Assembly: GCA_027563935.2 (NCBI GenBank)
Contig: CM050447.1
Span: 10,880,501 to 10,944,500, forward strand
Direction: 5' to 3'
Source: Costus lasius
Lineage: Eukaryota; Streptophyta; Magnoliopsida; Zingiberales; Costaceae
Length of the DNA: 64,000 nucleotides
Translations under genes and position numbers: made by a program
Shown here: positions 1 through 12,814 of the stretch, in pieces
Numbering within the stretch: the first letter of the stretch is position 1
Layout: every line of letters begins with the position of its first letter
Notes under the pieces: generated by a model
Seen by the model: the letters and a program-made list of their open reading frames with translations, nothing else
Database searches by the model: none
What the model was told of the DNA's origin: nothing

Positions 1-291
1 ACTCAGAACATAGCAATATGTTCCAAATAATTAGAATTCATTTACCTCATCGTTCATGTGCAATTATGCTTGAAACAAATAAATATTTTTATTCATAGAT
101 GCAACTTACAGTTACACCTCAGTAGTTAGTTGCATTTAATAAAGTATACCATTTGCATGCAAATTCCAAATGTCAACATATTTATGTTATCGGTGTATTA
201 CAGTCCAAAATGTTTTTAGCAATGATGAAATAATAATTATGGCAATAAACAACTGAAGACAAGACATCAAAACTAGGTGGATGAAATTTAC

Positions 292-3200
292 CTGAAATGC
301 CGATAAGGGCAACCATGGTGATCACTAACACTAGGAGTCGAAGAAATAATTTTGTTACAAGAGTAAGGCGTATAGTCCTGAAAGAGTTACATAAATTGGA
401 ACAGAAACTGAGCTATTTTACCATATCCGCAAAAATCCATTGAGAAAGGTGGCTTACTGTTCTTTTTCCTTCTTTTCCATAGTTGTGGCGGATGGAATAT
501 GAATATTCTTTGTCAAATCGCTCAGCACCAACCTAATCACAGAAGTAATAACTATAATGAGAAGAAATAAGAGGAATTATCCTGCATATAGCGCTGCAAT
601 TAATCAAAAAGCATCATTTTCAGATTTAATGCCACTGAATAGTCTTATTGATGCATCAGAGAGTAGCACATCTGTTTTCACACCATTCAATGTATATCAT
701 TTTCATTACGTTCCGAACTTCTTTATAGGCTATGGACCATTACTAAAACCTAACTATCCACACTAAATCCACAACAATCATTACATCAGTCTAGCCATTA
801 GCAGTGCTACATAGTTACTGCATATATCACTACCACTAACAATAATACATACACCTACTAATGCCACTCATATACTGCATTATCATAATATTCACCCACA
901 CTGGAAGCAATATGACTATGGTATTACACAAACAATACTAAATTGCCTAAGGAGTAAAGTGTCATCCTCATACTGGACTAGTTTAGAACACACATTTATT
1001 CAAAGCTGACAATGACCTCGTTTAAGATTTGGGTGATGCTCCTTTGTTGATTCAGTGGCAAGAAGCGAATAGCTGATTTCATTGGTTCCCGATGTTCAAG
1101 GTAAACAAACAATTGAAAGAACAGGAGAATTAGGATAGCTGTGCACAAGGGATAACAATGGAGACAGTTGGGGGCATTGGCTTGCAGAAGGGATGGTGGT
1201 GCGAGTTGCCAACTGTTGTAGGGAGTAAAGACTAGCCATAGGTTATAGCACACACAATAGTAGGAATACAAAAAGAGATAAGAGAAGAGGAAAACAAAAT
1301 GAAAACAAAAGAAAAGAGAGGAAGTATGATGTGACACCAAATTGTTGAGTGTATGAAATCTCAATATATCTCAATAATTTCAACAACGTGTGGTGGTTTC
1401 CAGATTTTGCATTAAACCCTTCCAGCTATGGCTGGCTGTCTTTTTTGTTTTTGTTGAGGGTCCAGAGATCAATTATCCCGTATTTGGCATAGCAGACTTT
1501 GACCTATACCAACATCTACATGCACCATTCCCCTTGCTTATAAACCAACCTTGATGAATAGGAACCTGAACATCAAGAGCAGGGTGGCTGATCTCATTCA
1601 AAGTCAAAACTGAATATGGGATAATATCAATGAATACTTCAAGTCCTCAATGGCAAAATATGTAGCAACACAAGAAACATAAGTTCTCAAACCCAATAAA
1701 TGGGTTTAGAGATAGGGCTCAAATGGCCTCCCTTTAACTAAAATAATATATAATGCTTAAGAACCATATCACCCCTACTGAACAATAGAACGGTTGGAAA
1801 CTCTAGAATCTTAAGACCACCCCCAAGATAAAAATCTTTGGCCGGAAATTGTTGCATCAAAAACGTCCCAGTTTTCACAAGCTGAACAAAATTGGCATTA
1901 CTAATCATGTCAGTTGTGCCCAGTGCAACAAATAAATGGAAACTGTTAGTGTGGATGCACCATGTGGATGCATCATGTGCTTTACACTAGAACTCATTAT
2001 GGTAGCAACGAGTAATGGAAACATGGGGCTTGGTTAATAAACTTCAAAGGACATTTAATCCAACATCAAACTCTAATCCTTACAACTTTTTGGCAGATTT
2101 GGAAGACTAGAAAAGTGAAGATATTTCAAGGAGAACAAATCAACCCAGCACATATGAACAAGGAGGTCATAATGGAATTCTCCTAAGTTGATGAAGCAAT
2201 AGAGAAGAAAGGGAGAAAGAACAATGTACAGGTCTGCAGCAAGAACAAATGGGAAAAACCACATGAAGGATAGCTGAAAATTAACATGATGGAGCATGGA
2301 ATTGCAACATAAAAGAAGCATGAATTGGATACATCATCATCAAAAATAGCAAGGGAAACACTTTAATTACAACTGCAACTTATCTCGAAAGCTCATCTAT
2401 ATTATACTCCAAGTTATTGGCAATTAGGCACGCGATGAGTTATATTCACTCAAGCACAGACATAGACAGTGTACGCATGTCAAATTGAGTTTACCCGTCT
2501 AGAAGCAATACAAGTCATTATGGGAAGGAATGCTCATACACCAGTTGAAACTCAGCCTCTCCTAGATTAATCAGTTTTATGAAGATGACTAAGAGTTACT
2601 GTTTTAGACACATCAAAAGGGAGAGAAATAAACCTGCCAACTGGTTGACACTTGACAGGACGTGCTAAGAAATTCAAGATCTAGTATGTATGGAATGTGA
2701 ACTGGCCAGACTTTTTGATCATGGATGTAATACCGAACTGTTAAGTGCAAGAAATTTCAATATATTATTCAAGTCTATCACTTTAATTGCATTTCTAACT
2801 TCCATATAGGCTTTACACCGCTAATACAGCCTAACTATCCACCACTAGAAGCAAAAAAATCCGAGAACTTGAGAACCTGGCATGAGTAAAACTGGTAAAT
2901 AGGTTTGTAATGCAAATACAATATGATTTACTATTGTTAGGCATATAACCTGAATCTAACCCAGCAGAGTTTACCTTTATTTTTTAGTACTATAAGCACA
3001 ATAACCCTACTTCTTTCTTATTTTTATTTTTCTATATAGAAAATTTTTGACTAATTACTTTAGAGCATACCCTGCATCAAAAAATTTCGGTCTAATTAAG
3101 TTTGGGATTAAGCTAGACCCAACCCAGTTGTACCCTCTACAGCCACCATTACATCAATCTAAATATGCAAAGTAATACTACTAATGTAAAGTAACTCACT

Positions 3201-6200
3201 ACTAACCACATTATTAAATTAGTAATACTTCTGTCTCATAAAAACTTAAAGTAATATTTTATCAAAGATAAAGTTCTTAACCTCTTTTTCTTTAGGCTCA
3301 GAGGGCTCTCTCAAACAAATTTGAGAAAAAAAGGTAAGATAAAGGTAACACTTCAAAGTGTTTGAAAATTGAAATACCTAAACAGGTAAACATGAATGTA
3401 AGCTAAAGCTTTCTAAACATAAACTACATTCATATATGACCAATGACCATCTACCTAAGTGGCATGCGTAATAATTTTAAAAAGGTATTCCATCAACATT
3501 GGGGTCCAGTTATTCTAATTATACTATAACTTTATAAGCAATAACCAAAAGTAGATTCAAAATACAGCATCTTCCACTGTACTTACGAAATTGGTATCTA
3601 ATTATTCATGTATAATTGCAAACTAAGAGATCAAAGAAGAAGACCTTCTGAGAGAACTCTGATTTCCAGAATACTAGAGCATCTTCCAGCCTTAAGCCTA
3701 CACCCTAAAAGGAAATGATGGGTGACAGAACAGTCAGTTACAGTCTTACAAATACACATGGAGCTATCATCTTACCCTGAATGATTGCAGAAGCAAAAGA
3801 ATAAGTACTACTACTTGTTGGGCAGATCAACTCAGCTCCAATATTGACTAATCACTTCAAAAATAATTTCATAAAAAGGGGTACCTTGAGGAAAAGACCA
3901 AGTTGCATTCTTCCTCCATGCTTTAAATGATGATTTTCTCTTAACTATGAATAAATAATTACATATCAGTTCAGCTTATATGATCAAAATAGATTTGAAT
4001 TGAAAAAAGATTAGATAAATGGAAGAGTTCATTACCTTATCAAACAAATGGCGCATACAAAGAGGAAAAGAACTTTTAGCTAGCCTGTCAATATCCTTCA
4101 AAGAGATCTCAGCAATTTCTTTAGGCTATGACAAATAAAACAATAATAAGCAATATGTGTCTTGTTGACTAAACACAGTCATAAAATGAAACTCTAACCT
4201 GAGAATAGTCAGGGCCCAGGTAACCTGTGCTTAGTGCTTCAACAATCTAACATTAGCAAAGATATTTTTAAGCAATAGCTAAGATAGATAAAATCAAGCA
4301 CAAGGTTTTATACTGCAATTGCAAACCAAGAGATAGTAGCTAAATGTATACTCACAGGGGTCAATCTGTCCCTTTCTTTATCTCTGATGATAGATGTCCA
4401 TTTCCTGCTAGGATTCACGACATATTCATCAAAATCAAAATTCATTGATTTATTTTGACATCCAAAGAGAGCCATCCATGTAAAATATCCATGAGGAAAG
4501 AAAAGCTAGATGACCGAACTCCACAGAATTGGAATGATTCTCAAAAGTAATAAAACTCCTGAAAATCACATTGCTCCTTCATTCAAAGTTAAAAGAGCTG
4601 GGAATTGCAAGGTTGGTAAAGCAGAAGCAACACTATGGATCTGGCTAGGAGTATTTCTTAACTGCAGCAACCACATTATGTACCAGTTGCCGGACTGTAA
4701 CATCAACAGAATACGTTTTCCTAGATCAATAAAAAAAATACCTGTTGGTTAAGACCAAGGCCTTAGAGAGGTTGCTCCGGAATTGAGTGGCAACAAGTGA
4801 CACGACCTGAAGCAAATATTACAGAAAAAAAAGGAATTATAAACACAAGTTTTTGGAGTTTACAAGAATGAACACACTGAATCTCACATGTACCTGAGAC
4901 ATGGCAACATAAGCAAAACCTTTAAGCACGAATACCTTTCTACTTGCAACAAGATCTGAAACTTCTTCAAATGGTACCTACACTTAGAGGTTATAAAAAT
5001 TAGATTAGCCAAGCAGAACTTGTTGGTTGGTTCTTACAAACAAATGTATTTGGCTACCATACCTTAAAGAAAAGAGTTTCAGCTGCAAATGGCAAAATGG
5101 GATGTCAGGTCGCTTGACAAGACATAGATAAGTAGTTATGTAGCAAGCCATTTATCATTCCTATTAAGTTCTAGAGGAATATAAAATCCAATCGATAGTT
5201 TCTCCCAATTATATATTTTCAAATCCATTGAGCAATTTCAATCGCATCATAAACATCCTAAAATAGTAGCAGTAAAATTTTAAAACAATCTGTTAACAAA
5301 GACCCTGTAACAAACCATATATTTATCTAATCAATAGAGAGCCCATACCGTTTGAGGGTTGACCAGTGGAACGTGCAACTTGGTTCAACTTATCCTTTAC
5401 AGCCTGCAAAGTTGAGATAAACATGTCTAAGGTAACTACTAGCATACTCTAGAAAAAGCAAGTTCAAAGAACACATCCTGAGCAGGAAGCAGCACAATTC
5501 CAACAAGAATTTCAGATAATTTGCACATGACCACGGAGAAACAAGACTTTTAAGACAAGTTGGACCTGCTAAACTGATTAAAACTTACCTCAAATTCCGC
5601 ATGGCTTATTGCCTTATATGGCAGCTGGAACTCAGACATGAGGGATCTCTGCAAAGCAACAGAACAAATTTTGGCATAATGGAACAGAAACGTTAAATGC
5701 TCTAGAGATCTCGGTACAGAGGTCACCTGTGATTCGTACTTTTCAAGTCGGAAACGATGGCGAAAAAGTGTAGTCTCCATGGAAAGAAACCATTTCCGTA
5801 ACTCCTCCCTGTATATTAAGGGGGGAGAATGTGAAATCAAAATCGACAAGGGACAAAAACTCAAAAGCTGAAAACAAACAAAAACGTAACAATTAAGACC
5901 CTACGTTCTACAGTAGACAAGACGAAGCACAAAGTGCGAAATGATATCTTTGTTCATATCCTCCGATGGATCTTGATGCCTCATATGCGCCCTCCAAAGT
6001 TCAGTAACCTGGGTTTTTCCCTCAGATAAATAAATTCAAGCGTTAATTGACTAGTCCACTCAATTCCATACAATCTCTTACCAAATTCTCTATCTCCTCG
6101 GGCCTTTTTGCACGGGATAAGCCATGTGAAATTCCCTGCAGGACTGCACCAAAGGATTCAGGAAGCTGCTGTCAGTTAATATCACAGAAACAGACAGTGG

Positions 6201-6407
6201 AAACTAGAAACAGGAACCATAGGAATTCCAAACATAACAAAACCCTAGAAATGAGGTGAAGGTGGCACCGCGGAGACGATCTATGGCATAGAGCTCGAAA
6301 TCTTCCAGCCGGACCTCAACGGCGGGCGCAGATCGGTATAGAGAGAGGCCAGAGACCCCGGTGGCGGTGGCATCGGATGCTTTCTTCTGTGATCGGACAA
6401 TCTCCAT
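292..6407 (-). CDS. PRIM2: DNA primase large subunit (PRIM2/p58), 16 exons visible, 3' end off the left edge
   Basis: Regulatory subunit of the DNA polymerase alpha-primase complex, which makes RNA primers in the nucleus. Exons read on the minus strand: 6407-6269, 6143-6082, 6008-5905, 5808-5727, 5648-5589, 5403-5349, 5082-5063, 4977-4894, 4806-4742, 4404-4356, 4246-4199, 4125-4036, 3944-3885, 3704-3645, 532-458, 377-292. All junctions are GT-AG and keep frame. Family-typical stretches: [13 protein letters not shown] near the start, [90 protein letters not shown]. Three of the four cysteines expected to bind the 4Fe-4S cluster are visible (in PLCMRH, YSCNK and HGCPY); the fourth should lie beyond position 1. 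The start at 6407 gives MEIVRSQK, which fits plant homologues. One exon is only 20 nt. The intron between exons 14 and 15 is 3.1 kb. Identity is close to certain; exon edges were read by eye. Confidence 0.93.
533..3644 (-). other. 3.1-kb intron of PRIM2, no gene seen
   Basis: AT-rich sequence between exons 14 and 15 of the primase gene. Short reading frames here (for example 996-1364 and 2073-2321 on minus) show no recognisable domain. Some weakly similar internal stretches (around 725-770 and 2808-2850, both with a CCTAACTATCCAC core) hint at old repeated sequence. Nothing else can be supported. Confidence 0.6.
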
Positions 6408-6465
6408 TGCGAACGGGTTTGGGAAGGAGGGAATGGTGGCGGCACTTGTTTTTTACTACGCGAGA

Positions 6466-6477
6466 TTTGGCGGGAAA
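6466..6477. promoter_or_regulatory. E2F/DP binding site upstream of PRIM2
   Basis: TTTGGCGGGAAA is the full consensus E2F site. Its near edge is 59 nt before the PRIM2 start codon at 6407. E2F sites are the known control elements of plant S-phase genes such as MCM, PCNA and primase subunits. The match is seen; binding is inferred from the family rule and the gene's role. Confidence 0.8.
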
Positions 6478-7466
6478 CGCTCTGGCAGTTCAGAGGACAA
6501 CCGAGTGGGCTCGGCCCGAGAATCGGCGTGCCCTACGGCTTGTGATCATTTGTCAAAGATTCAATAATTTACTAGTTTAGGTGCTTTAGAAATAAACGGG
6601 GAATTAAATCATTTATTAGGAAATTTCCGATAACTGTGGACGAATATTCCGATCAATAAATATTATCAAATAATAGGATTATTGCTATTTACACTAATAT
6701 TAAATGTTGGCGTAATGTAGGCAAGAACATAAAAATGCACTATATAGTCACGCCCTCTTCACATATGTACATTTAAGTGATGCCCCCGGGATTTAGCATG
6801 AATCTTAAAGAACATCGAAAGCGACATATGACGTTGATCCCCGAGTCATATGGTACAGTGGACAGGCACAATGATCATTTGAGCTCGAGTTAGACAAAAT
6901 AATTGAATCCACTAAAGGTTGACCTGATTGGTAACTCTAATTTAGGGGTTTGAGCGAAAAACGCGTGACAGAGACACGGACGCTTGCCCTAACACGCGCG
7001 AATGGTGCACGTAATTATGAGTCTGGACCCAATATTCATATTGAACTATTGGTGAGCTCATGGCCTGACTTATGTGCGGGCCTAGTGGCGCACATGTCAC
7101 ACCCCTAGAATCAACGTGAAAAGAAAAAATTTTCATTCCCAGGATTCAAAATATGTCAAAATTGTGAATCACATTAACACCATATATATAGACTTCTACG
7201 GTTGCAACAACATAATCCAATTCAACTAACATCATCAACCAAAACACACTCATAAAGCACAATATATTTTCATACACATACCAACTTCAAAGGAAAGACC
7301 GAAAATCAACCCTTATTTATACATTGACAAGTTCACATTATACTTACAAAAGCCTCCCATTTTAACTCATCAAAACAAAGCCAAAATCACATATACATGA
7401 GTGTATTATTTTAACACATCAAAACCGAACCAAAAGCTTGTTAACATATGCTTCTTAGCATATAAG
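6478..7466. other. Intergenic spacer between PRIM2 and the left duplication copy
   Basis: No gene recognised. The stretch around 6940-7140 is richer in GC and contains a TGTCACACCCC-type string that resembles LTR ends, so it may be an old LTR fragment. From 7140 the sequence is AT-rich up to the duplication edge at 7467. Confidence 0.4.
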
Positions 7467-8765
7467 AGGCATAAGTTTATCTACATAATTCTGACTTGTG
7501 TTTTTACTGAAAATTGAATTATCTACGTATACAAACAAAAATAAGGCAACAAACAAACTATTGAAATTGCATCAACTTAACTTAGAATGGGCATCAATGT
7601 CAAATAGAGTTTACCAAAAGGTCAACTAGCGAAGATTAACCTCAATGGTGTATGAGCAAATTTCCAAAAGTTATCAGGACATATATACTAAATTGAATTT
7701 AAAGTGACAAACATGCAAAATCCATTATTTTACCAAAATAAGGAAGGGGAAGAGGGTTTGCTAATATTCCTGTTAAGTGCTGCTTGTTTCTGAAACTTTA
7801 TACGAAAATGGAACAGAGGCTTCGTTTTGAAGAGCAAATAAAACAGCATAATGACAAGAGAGCTGCGCTAGCTTCAATCACAAAATCTGTTGGAGAAAAA
7901 GAGATGGATGATTACTCTTATGAAGTTTCACTCGACGAAGACTTCATAACTTCTTTAGAATATGGCATGCCACCAGCTTCAGGAATGGTATGCATTATTT
8001 CAATTTTTCTGAAGTGATATCCTTGTAATATTTTATTTATCCTCATTTCTGATGGTTCTTTTTTTCAATATAACCGGCGCACTAAGATGTGCATGACAAT
8101 CTAGTTATTCTTTAAATCCTCATGCATTTTTTAACTACTAAGCAACATGGAACTCTGATGTCAATCCATAGCCATTCAAGGAGGCAATTTGTGCTTTGTC
8201 AAAATATATTCCTATGTTAAATCTGTAGTAACGAAATATGAAATAACCTCATGCACGTTAACTGATTATTATTTGAACAGAAACTTCTTATATAGTTTAT
8301 TGCTGTCTGAATCTGATATTTCTTCGTCTTTTAGCTTGGTTCATGTAGAAAATGTTTGACTTCTACTGATTGATTATTTCTTTCTTTACCATTTTCTTGC
8401 CTTTTTCTTTTCTATCTTGTTGAATAGAAAGATGGAGGTCGTCCTATGATTTTCTTTCTTTTAATGGAGAAGGTAGACAAACTACTTCCTACATTTGCTA
8501 TTTGGGCCTCTGTATATATCAAGGCTATGAATTACGAGGCCGAGTTACCTTAGGACTAAATGTGAATGATTGCTCCATAGATAAAATGATTAACGTTGCT
8601 GCTACGCTAACTTGTAACACATAATTGGCTCTTGAATTAGCTGTCAATAATAAATTTTATATTAAATGAATAATAGTAAGAATAATTCTAAAATCTAGAG
8701 ATTTAGAGTCAATAAACAACTATTAGTTTTTCATGAATATCTAGGAAAATATTGACATTATGTTA

Positions 8766-8960
8766 TGATGGAACACCTCAGTCGTCACCAACGAGAAATC
8801 GTGCAAAGCACGCCCTAATAAGAGAATAACAAAATACTTGGACACTCTTCTGTAACCTTTGGCTTTATTTATAATGTTTTTCTACTTAGCGAACCGGATA
8901 TAACATACCCACCTGGATCCGCTTTATTACATAACCTACTAATGGTATTGGGCCCGTACA
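8766..8960 (-). repeat. 3' LTR of small LTR element (left copy)
   Basis: Starts TGATGGAACACCTCAG and ends GGGCCCGTACA on the plus strand. It is about 90% similar to the second LTR at 10415-10611 and bordered outside by TGTTA. Confidence 0.88.
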
Positions 8961-8978
8961 ATTACCCCCCTCTCAAAA
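8961..8978 (-). promoter_or_regulatory. Polypurine tract of small LTR element
   Basis: Plus strand reads ATTACCCCCCTCTC next to the LTR. The minus strand is therefore GAGAGGGGGGTAAT directly before the 3' LTR, the normal place for second-strand priming. It fixes the element's orientation. Confidence 0.75.
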
Positions 8979-9479
8979 CTACAGCCTTGTCCTCAAGGCT
9001 GTGTATTAGATGGTTTTTTCTTAAAATTTTCAAGGATCTCATTGCTTATAAGTTGAAATTGCTCCACGATCTCGTTTATCAATAATATGTTTCTTTGCCG
9101 CAAAAAGCTTTTCCTCTCTCCAGCATACATGCAAGCAGTGTTAAGTCTTCCAATGTGTATTTGTAGTATTCTCAACCTTCATCTCGTAAGGTATTTTACT
9201 TATATTGTCATCTAGATTGCTTGCCCTGCCCAAATTTAGATCACCCTCGTTGAAAAAATTAGCTACGCCGTTATCATCCCCTTTTGAGAGTTCACAACAT
9301 TCAGTACTCACCATATCTATAGTTGGAAAAACCTTATCAACAATAAGAGTATACTCAATTACTTCTTATTTGCTGACCTCCTTCTGTTTGCCGTCAAATT
9401 TCTTCTCTTCATAGTAGCTTTCATCAAGGACCGTAGTTGTAGAAAATTTACTAAATCTTTGTATCATCTCTTTTGCTTC

Positions 9480-9892
9480 AACCCTTTCTAGAAAAGATTG
9501 AGAATTTGTCATTTTAATACTCGAAACCAATCGCCTGCTTGCCCCTCCATACGAACAAATACTATAGGAATTTTATAGTCGTTTAGCGTGCCTTTAATGT
9601 CAAAATAATATTCGGCTTGTGCAATCTATCTTACTGGATCAGTTCCATCAAATCCTTGTAATTCCACGTAGTTATGAATCCATCATTTATCCTTTTTGTT
9701 ATTTTGGCTATGTAATATAGTCTTCAGGACCTCGCTCGAGGTTGGGTAAGTCTGCCCATTGATAATTATATCCGCACCCTCCCACATTTTTTTCTCCCTA
9801 ACCAATTCTCTCAGCATCGTTTTCATCTTATCTAAAATGTCAAGACGACGGTTAATCTCCACGTAACGTTGAGCAATCTCACTTCTCGTCAT
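9480..9892 (-). pseudogene. Ty3/gypsy-type gag fragment, interrupted
   Basis: On the minus strand an open frame of 69 codons (9892-9683) begins MTRSEIAQRYVEINRRLDIL, rich in charged residues and probably helical. Just downstream the translated DNA reads ELQGFDGTDPVR, stop, IAQAEYYFDIKGT, then EGQAGDWF. This is the retrotransposon gag core (normally ...DP-x-x-W-I-x-x-AE-x-YF...), and the stop sits at the position of the conserved Trp. The protein is therefore broken in this copy and in the other three copies in the window. Family assignment rests on this motif only. Confidence 0.7.
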
Positions 9893-10414
9893 CTTCTTAC
9901 AAGTTTTTTTTTTCTACAATAATTCGCTACAATAATAGTAACATTGCATATCCTTTTTTTTACTCTCTTTCAAATCACCAATCTCTCTATTTTTTCTTTT
10001 CAATCTCTCTAGTTTTTTTTTCATCCCTAATCTACATATGCCGCGTGTGCACTGTATGTCCTTCCTCTTCCTCCCCTAGGTTGCTGCAATGTCACTGCTA
10101 CAGTCCACCGTACAATAACTTTGCTACAGCACTGCCGCACAGTAACTTGCTACAATACTTTGCTACAATAACTTTAGCTGCACAGTCGTTGCTATAGTAT
10201 CTTGTAACAGTAACAACAATTTTTTTCTCTATATTTTCTTTTTTTTTTGGCACCCGGATTGGACGTTCGCCTCCTCCTTAGCGTTTTTTTGTCGGCATGA
10301 TCAACGATAATAGATCCACCATTCAGATCTACTACCGACAATGGAATTTTTTCTACGTTTATTCGTCGCCGGACCACCGACTCCCCGACGATCGATCCGG
10401 CAGGTCGGACCAAT

Positions 10415-10611
10415 TGATAGAACACCTCAGCCGTCACCAGCAAGAAATCGTGCAAAGCACGCCTTAATAAGAGAATAACAAAATACTTGGACACTCTACT
10501 TTAACTCTTTGCCCTTATTTATAATGTTTTCATACTTAGTGAACCGGGTATAATATACTGATCCGGATCCGCTTTATTATATAACCTGCTAATGGTATTG
10601 GGCCCGTAACA
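10415..10611 (-). repeat. 5' LTR of small LTR element (left copy)
   Basis: Starts TGATAGAACACCTCAG and ends GGGCCCGTAACA, then TATTA. Sequence inside the element next to it (ATTGGTCCGACCTGCC on minus) is where a primer-binding site should be, but I could not assign it to a tRNA. Confidence 0.88.
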
Positions 10612-11444
10612 TATTATGTGGTTTAGAAATAAATATCTTACTGTTGTTTTGTTAACTATATAACTTACGGTAAGCTGATTAGATATCGCCAATTTATGGG
10701 AATGTAATTTTTTTTGTACCAATTAGATATATCGCCATATTCATTCTGATGTCATTTCTCTGCAGGGACTTGGTATTGATAGATTAGTGATGCTTCTTAC
10801 AAACTCTGCCAGTATAAGGGATGTCATCCCGTTTCCTGTCCTAAAGATTCAGCAATAGTTTTAAACTTGACGGAAGCCAGAACAGTTTAATAGAATTTTC
10901 TGAGTTTGATTGACAAGAAGTCTCGTATTGTCATCAATTCGGTTCCAGAGTTAATTTATGAGGCTTTTTTTTTAAAGCATTTATATTAAATAACCTTATT
11001 TTGTTTGGGAAAAAAAATCAATTTGTAATTGGAACAATAAAAAAAAAATCTTAATTAGATTCCCAGGAGTTGAATGATTTCAGTCATTTGTGTGAACTTT
11101 AAGCTCTCTAACCCTTATCAATGAAGCTCTTCTCAGTCTTAGATTGGTAGAAGATTTACTCGTCATGTGAATAATTTAGAGATTGTATATGTATATCGCT
11201 CGAGTTTCATTTCATCATTATTTGATTTTGCCACACTATAAGACGAGCCCTATGAGAGTATGGAACTCAAATGGCAGGTTGATGAACTATACATAAAGGA
11301 TTCATCTAGGAGAGTCTTAATCCATTTAATGGCTACAGGAATCTCATCTGTTACAAATCCTAAAAATATAACAATATTTTATTGATAACAGAAAGCACTT
11401 TTTTCATGTTCAAAAATATTCAACAGAGCGTAACTCATAGTTTG

Positions 11445-12814
11445 AGGATTTAAAATGATAAAAATACCACACTGTCTATTTCAATATATTGAAGAATCCT
11501 GTATGCTAAAAACGATTAAAGAAAAAAATAATAAATATTAAACATAAAAACTTGTTTGATAACTTAAAAAATACTCATCTGGTAAAAATACTTGTTTGAA
11601 AAGTTTAAATCTATCACATGGTCAATTTTAATATTTATTTGTCTATTGAAGAAAAATATTTTACTGACAATTAAAAACACCTCATATTTTCACAATTTTT
11701 TATAAAAAAATTCTTTGGATGCTCCTCTATTAAAATGCATTTTTAAAAAACATATGATAAAAAACATATTCACTTATATTTTGTAGTTTAAAAATACCAT
11801 ATATCTTGGTCAATCTTAATGTCTTTTGTGAAGCCATATGCTAAAAGAATTTCATAACGATGAAATGCATATAACTATTAGACCACCTCACTAACAACTA
11901 GAAACACCTTGGTATGTAAAGATACAACTCATGATGTGGGTTAATTTTGCTATCCGATTCTATGTACTCTCTTCTACTTGTCTCGTTTGGTCAAGATGGA
12001 TTAAAATCTCATTGAGCACCATATTCTCTCTCATTAAGCTTTTGCAAGCATGAGAAACCCCGGGATTACTAAGATAATTTACTTGTTCTTTCCCGCACCA
12101 ATGGTAAGGGTTTGTTTGTACAAGAAAAATTGGAGAGAGCATATTCATTCACAAACTTTATCCGTCATATTCAATTCTCACTAATAGGGAAAAAAAAAAT
12201 CTTTCACAATATCTATAAATTTTATTCCAATTATTTATTTTAATTGTTCTAACAATTTTTTCTAATTGTTCATTTAACATAACAATCAAATATTATATAT
12301 TTATTTGTTTGTTAACTCTACTACGTTTACTTATTAACCCTCGTTTCTAAGGTGATTCGTCACTAGGCATGATAACCGAGCAAGTTAGAGATGAATTTTA
12401 CCAAATCTGACTCGATCTTGCACTCTTAAACTCATCCCAGACCCTGAATTTGAATCCGACAGGGTTATAAAATTATATGTTATACTCGATCCCATTAAGG
12501 AGTTAGGTCCTTGCACAAAAACTTGACTCTGAAAAAAAAAAATAAAAAATAATTTTCTTCTAATACTAATATGTGTATAATTAATGAGCCAAGAGGAAAT
12601 GAGAACTTTATGATTTTTATTTTTCTTATATATATAAGGATAATTTGGTAAAAATTATAGTTAGGTCAAGTTTTAGGTGGGTTTCAGAATACCTAGATCC
12701 GATCTTACCTTGTTCAATAGAAACTTGGGTTTGATCCGAACTTGGCCTGAAATTCGATTAATTTAGATTTTTTTCATGAATGGTGCGTCTGGTTGGGATG
12801 GATTTAGGTCCAAC
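11445..12814. other. AT-rich spacer, no gene seen
   Basis: Present only in the left duplication copy. Low-complexity AT-rich DNA without a recognisable gene or domain. Confidence 0.5.

Larger units (their letters stand above)
8766..10611 (-). mobile_element. Small non-autonomous LTR retrotransposon with gag remnant (left copy)
   Basis: 1,846 bp inserted in the intron between synthetase exons 13 and 14. LTRs of 195 and 197 bp start with TG and end with CA. Flanking 5-mers are TGTTA and TATTA, a target duplication with one change (perfect in the right copy). A purine tract ending AGAGGGGGGTAAT abuts the left LTR on the minus strand, so the element is read leftwards: 5' LTR 10415-10611, 3' LTR 8766-8960. 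The interior has a gag-like frame and a gag core, but no protease, reverse transcriptase or integrase. At this size it must be mobilised by another element. Confidence 0.9.
7817..10858 (+). pseudogene. 3' fragment of organellar lysyl-tRNA synthetase (exons 13 and 14 only)
   Basis: Two exons, 7817-7987 (171 nt) and 10766-10858 (93 nt), reproduce exons 13 and 14 of the complete gene at 35054-57730 with the same splice sites and stop codon. They encode the stretch from RLRFEEQIKQHNDKR to LEYGMPPASGM, then the class II motif 3 [14 protein letters not shown] and the C-terminus FPVLKIQQ. Exons 1-12, including the OB-fold and class II motifs 1 and 2, are absent: upstream lie intergenic DNA and the oppositely oriented primase gene. 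The piece cannot make an active synthetase. The exons have no base change relative to the intact gene, so the copy is recent. A transcript starting in upstream DNA could still include these exons. Confidence 0.92.
7467..11444. repeat. Segmental duplication, left copy, part 1 (matches 54337-58306)
   Basis: Matches 54337-58306 in direct orientation at an offset of 46,870 bases at the start. The match begins at AGGCATAAGTTTAT and ends at TAACTCATAGTTTG, where the right copy continues into sequence found here only from 16736 onward. It carries the synthetase exons 13 and 14 and the small LTR element. The flanking single-copy DNA is nearly identical between copies (a handful of differences in the first 1.2 kb). 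Confidence 0.93.

Noticed and set aside
7784..8017. 77-codon frame as a complete small protein (also 54654-54887)
   Set aside because: It is exon 13 of the synthetase read through its splice sites on both sides; the real exon is 171 nt with clean AG and GT borders.
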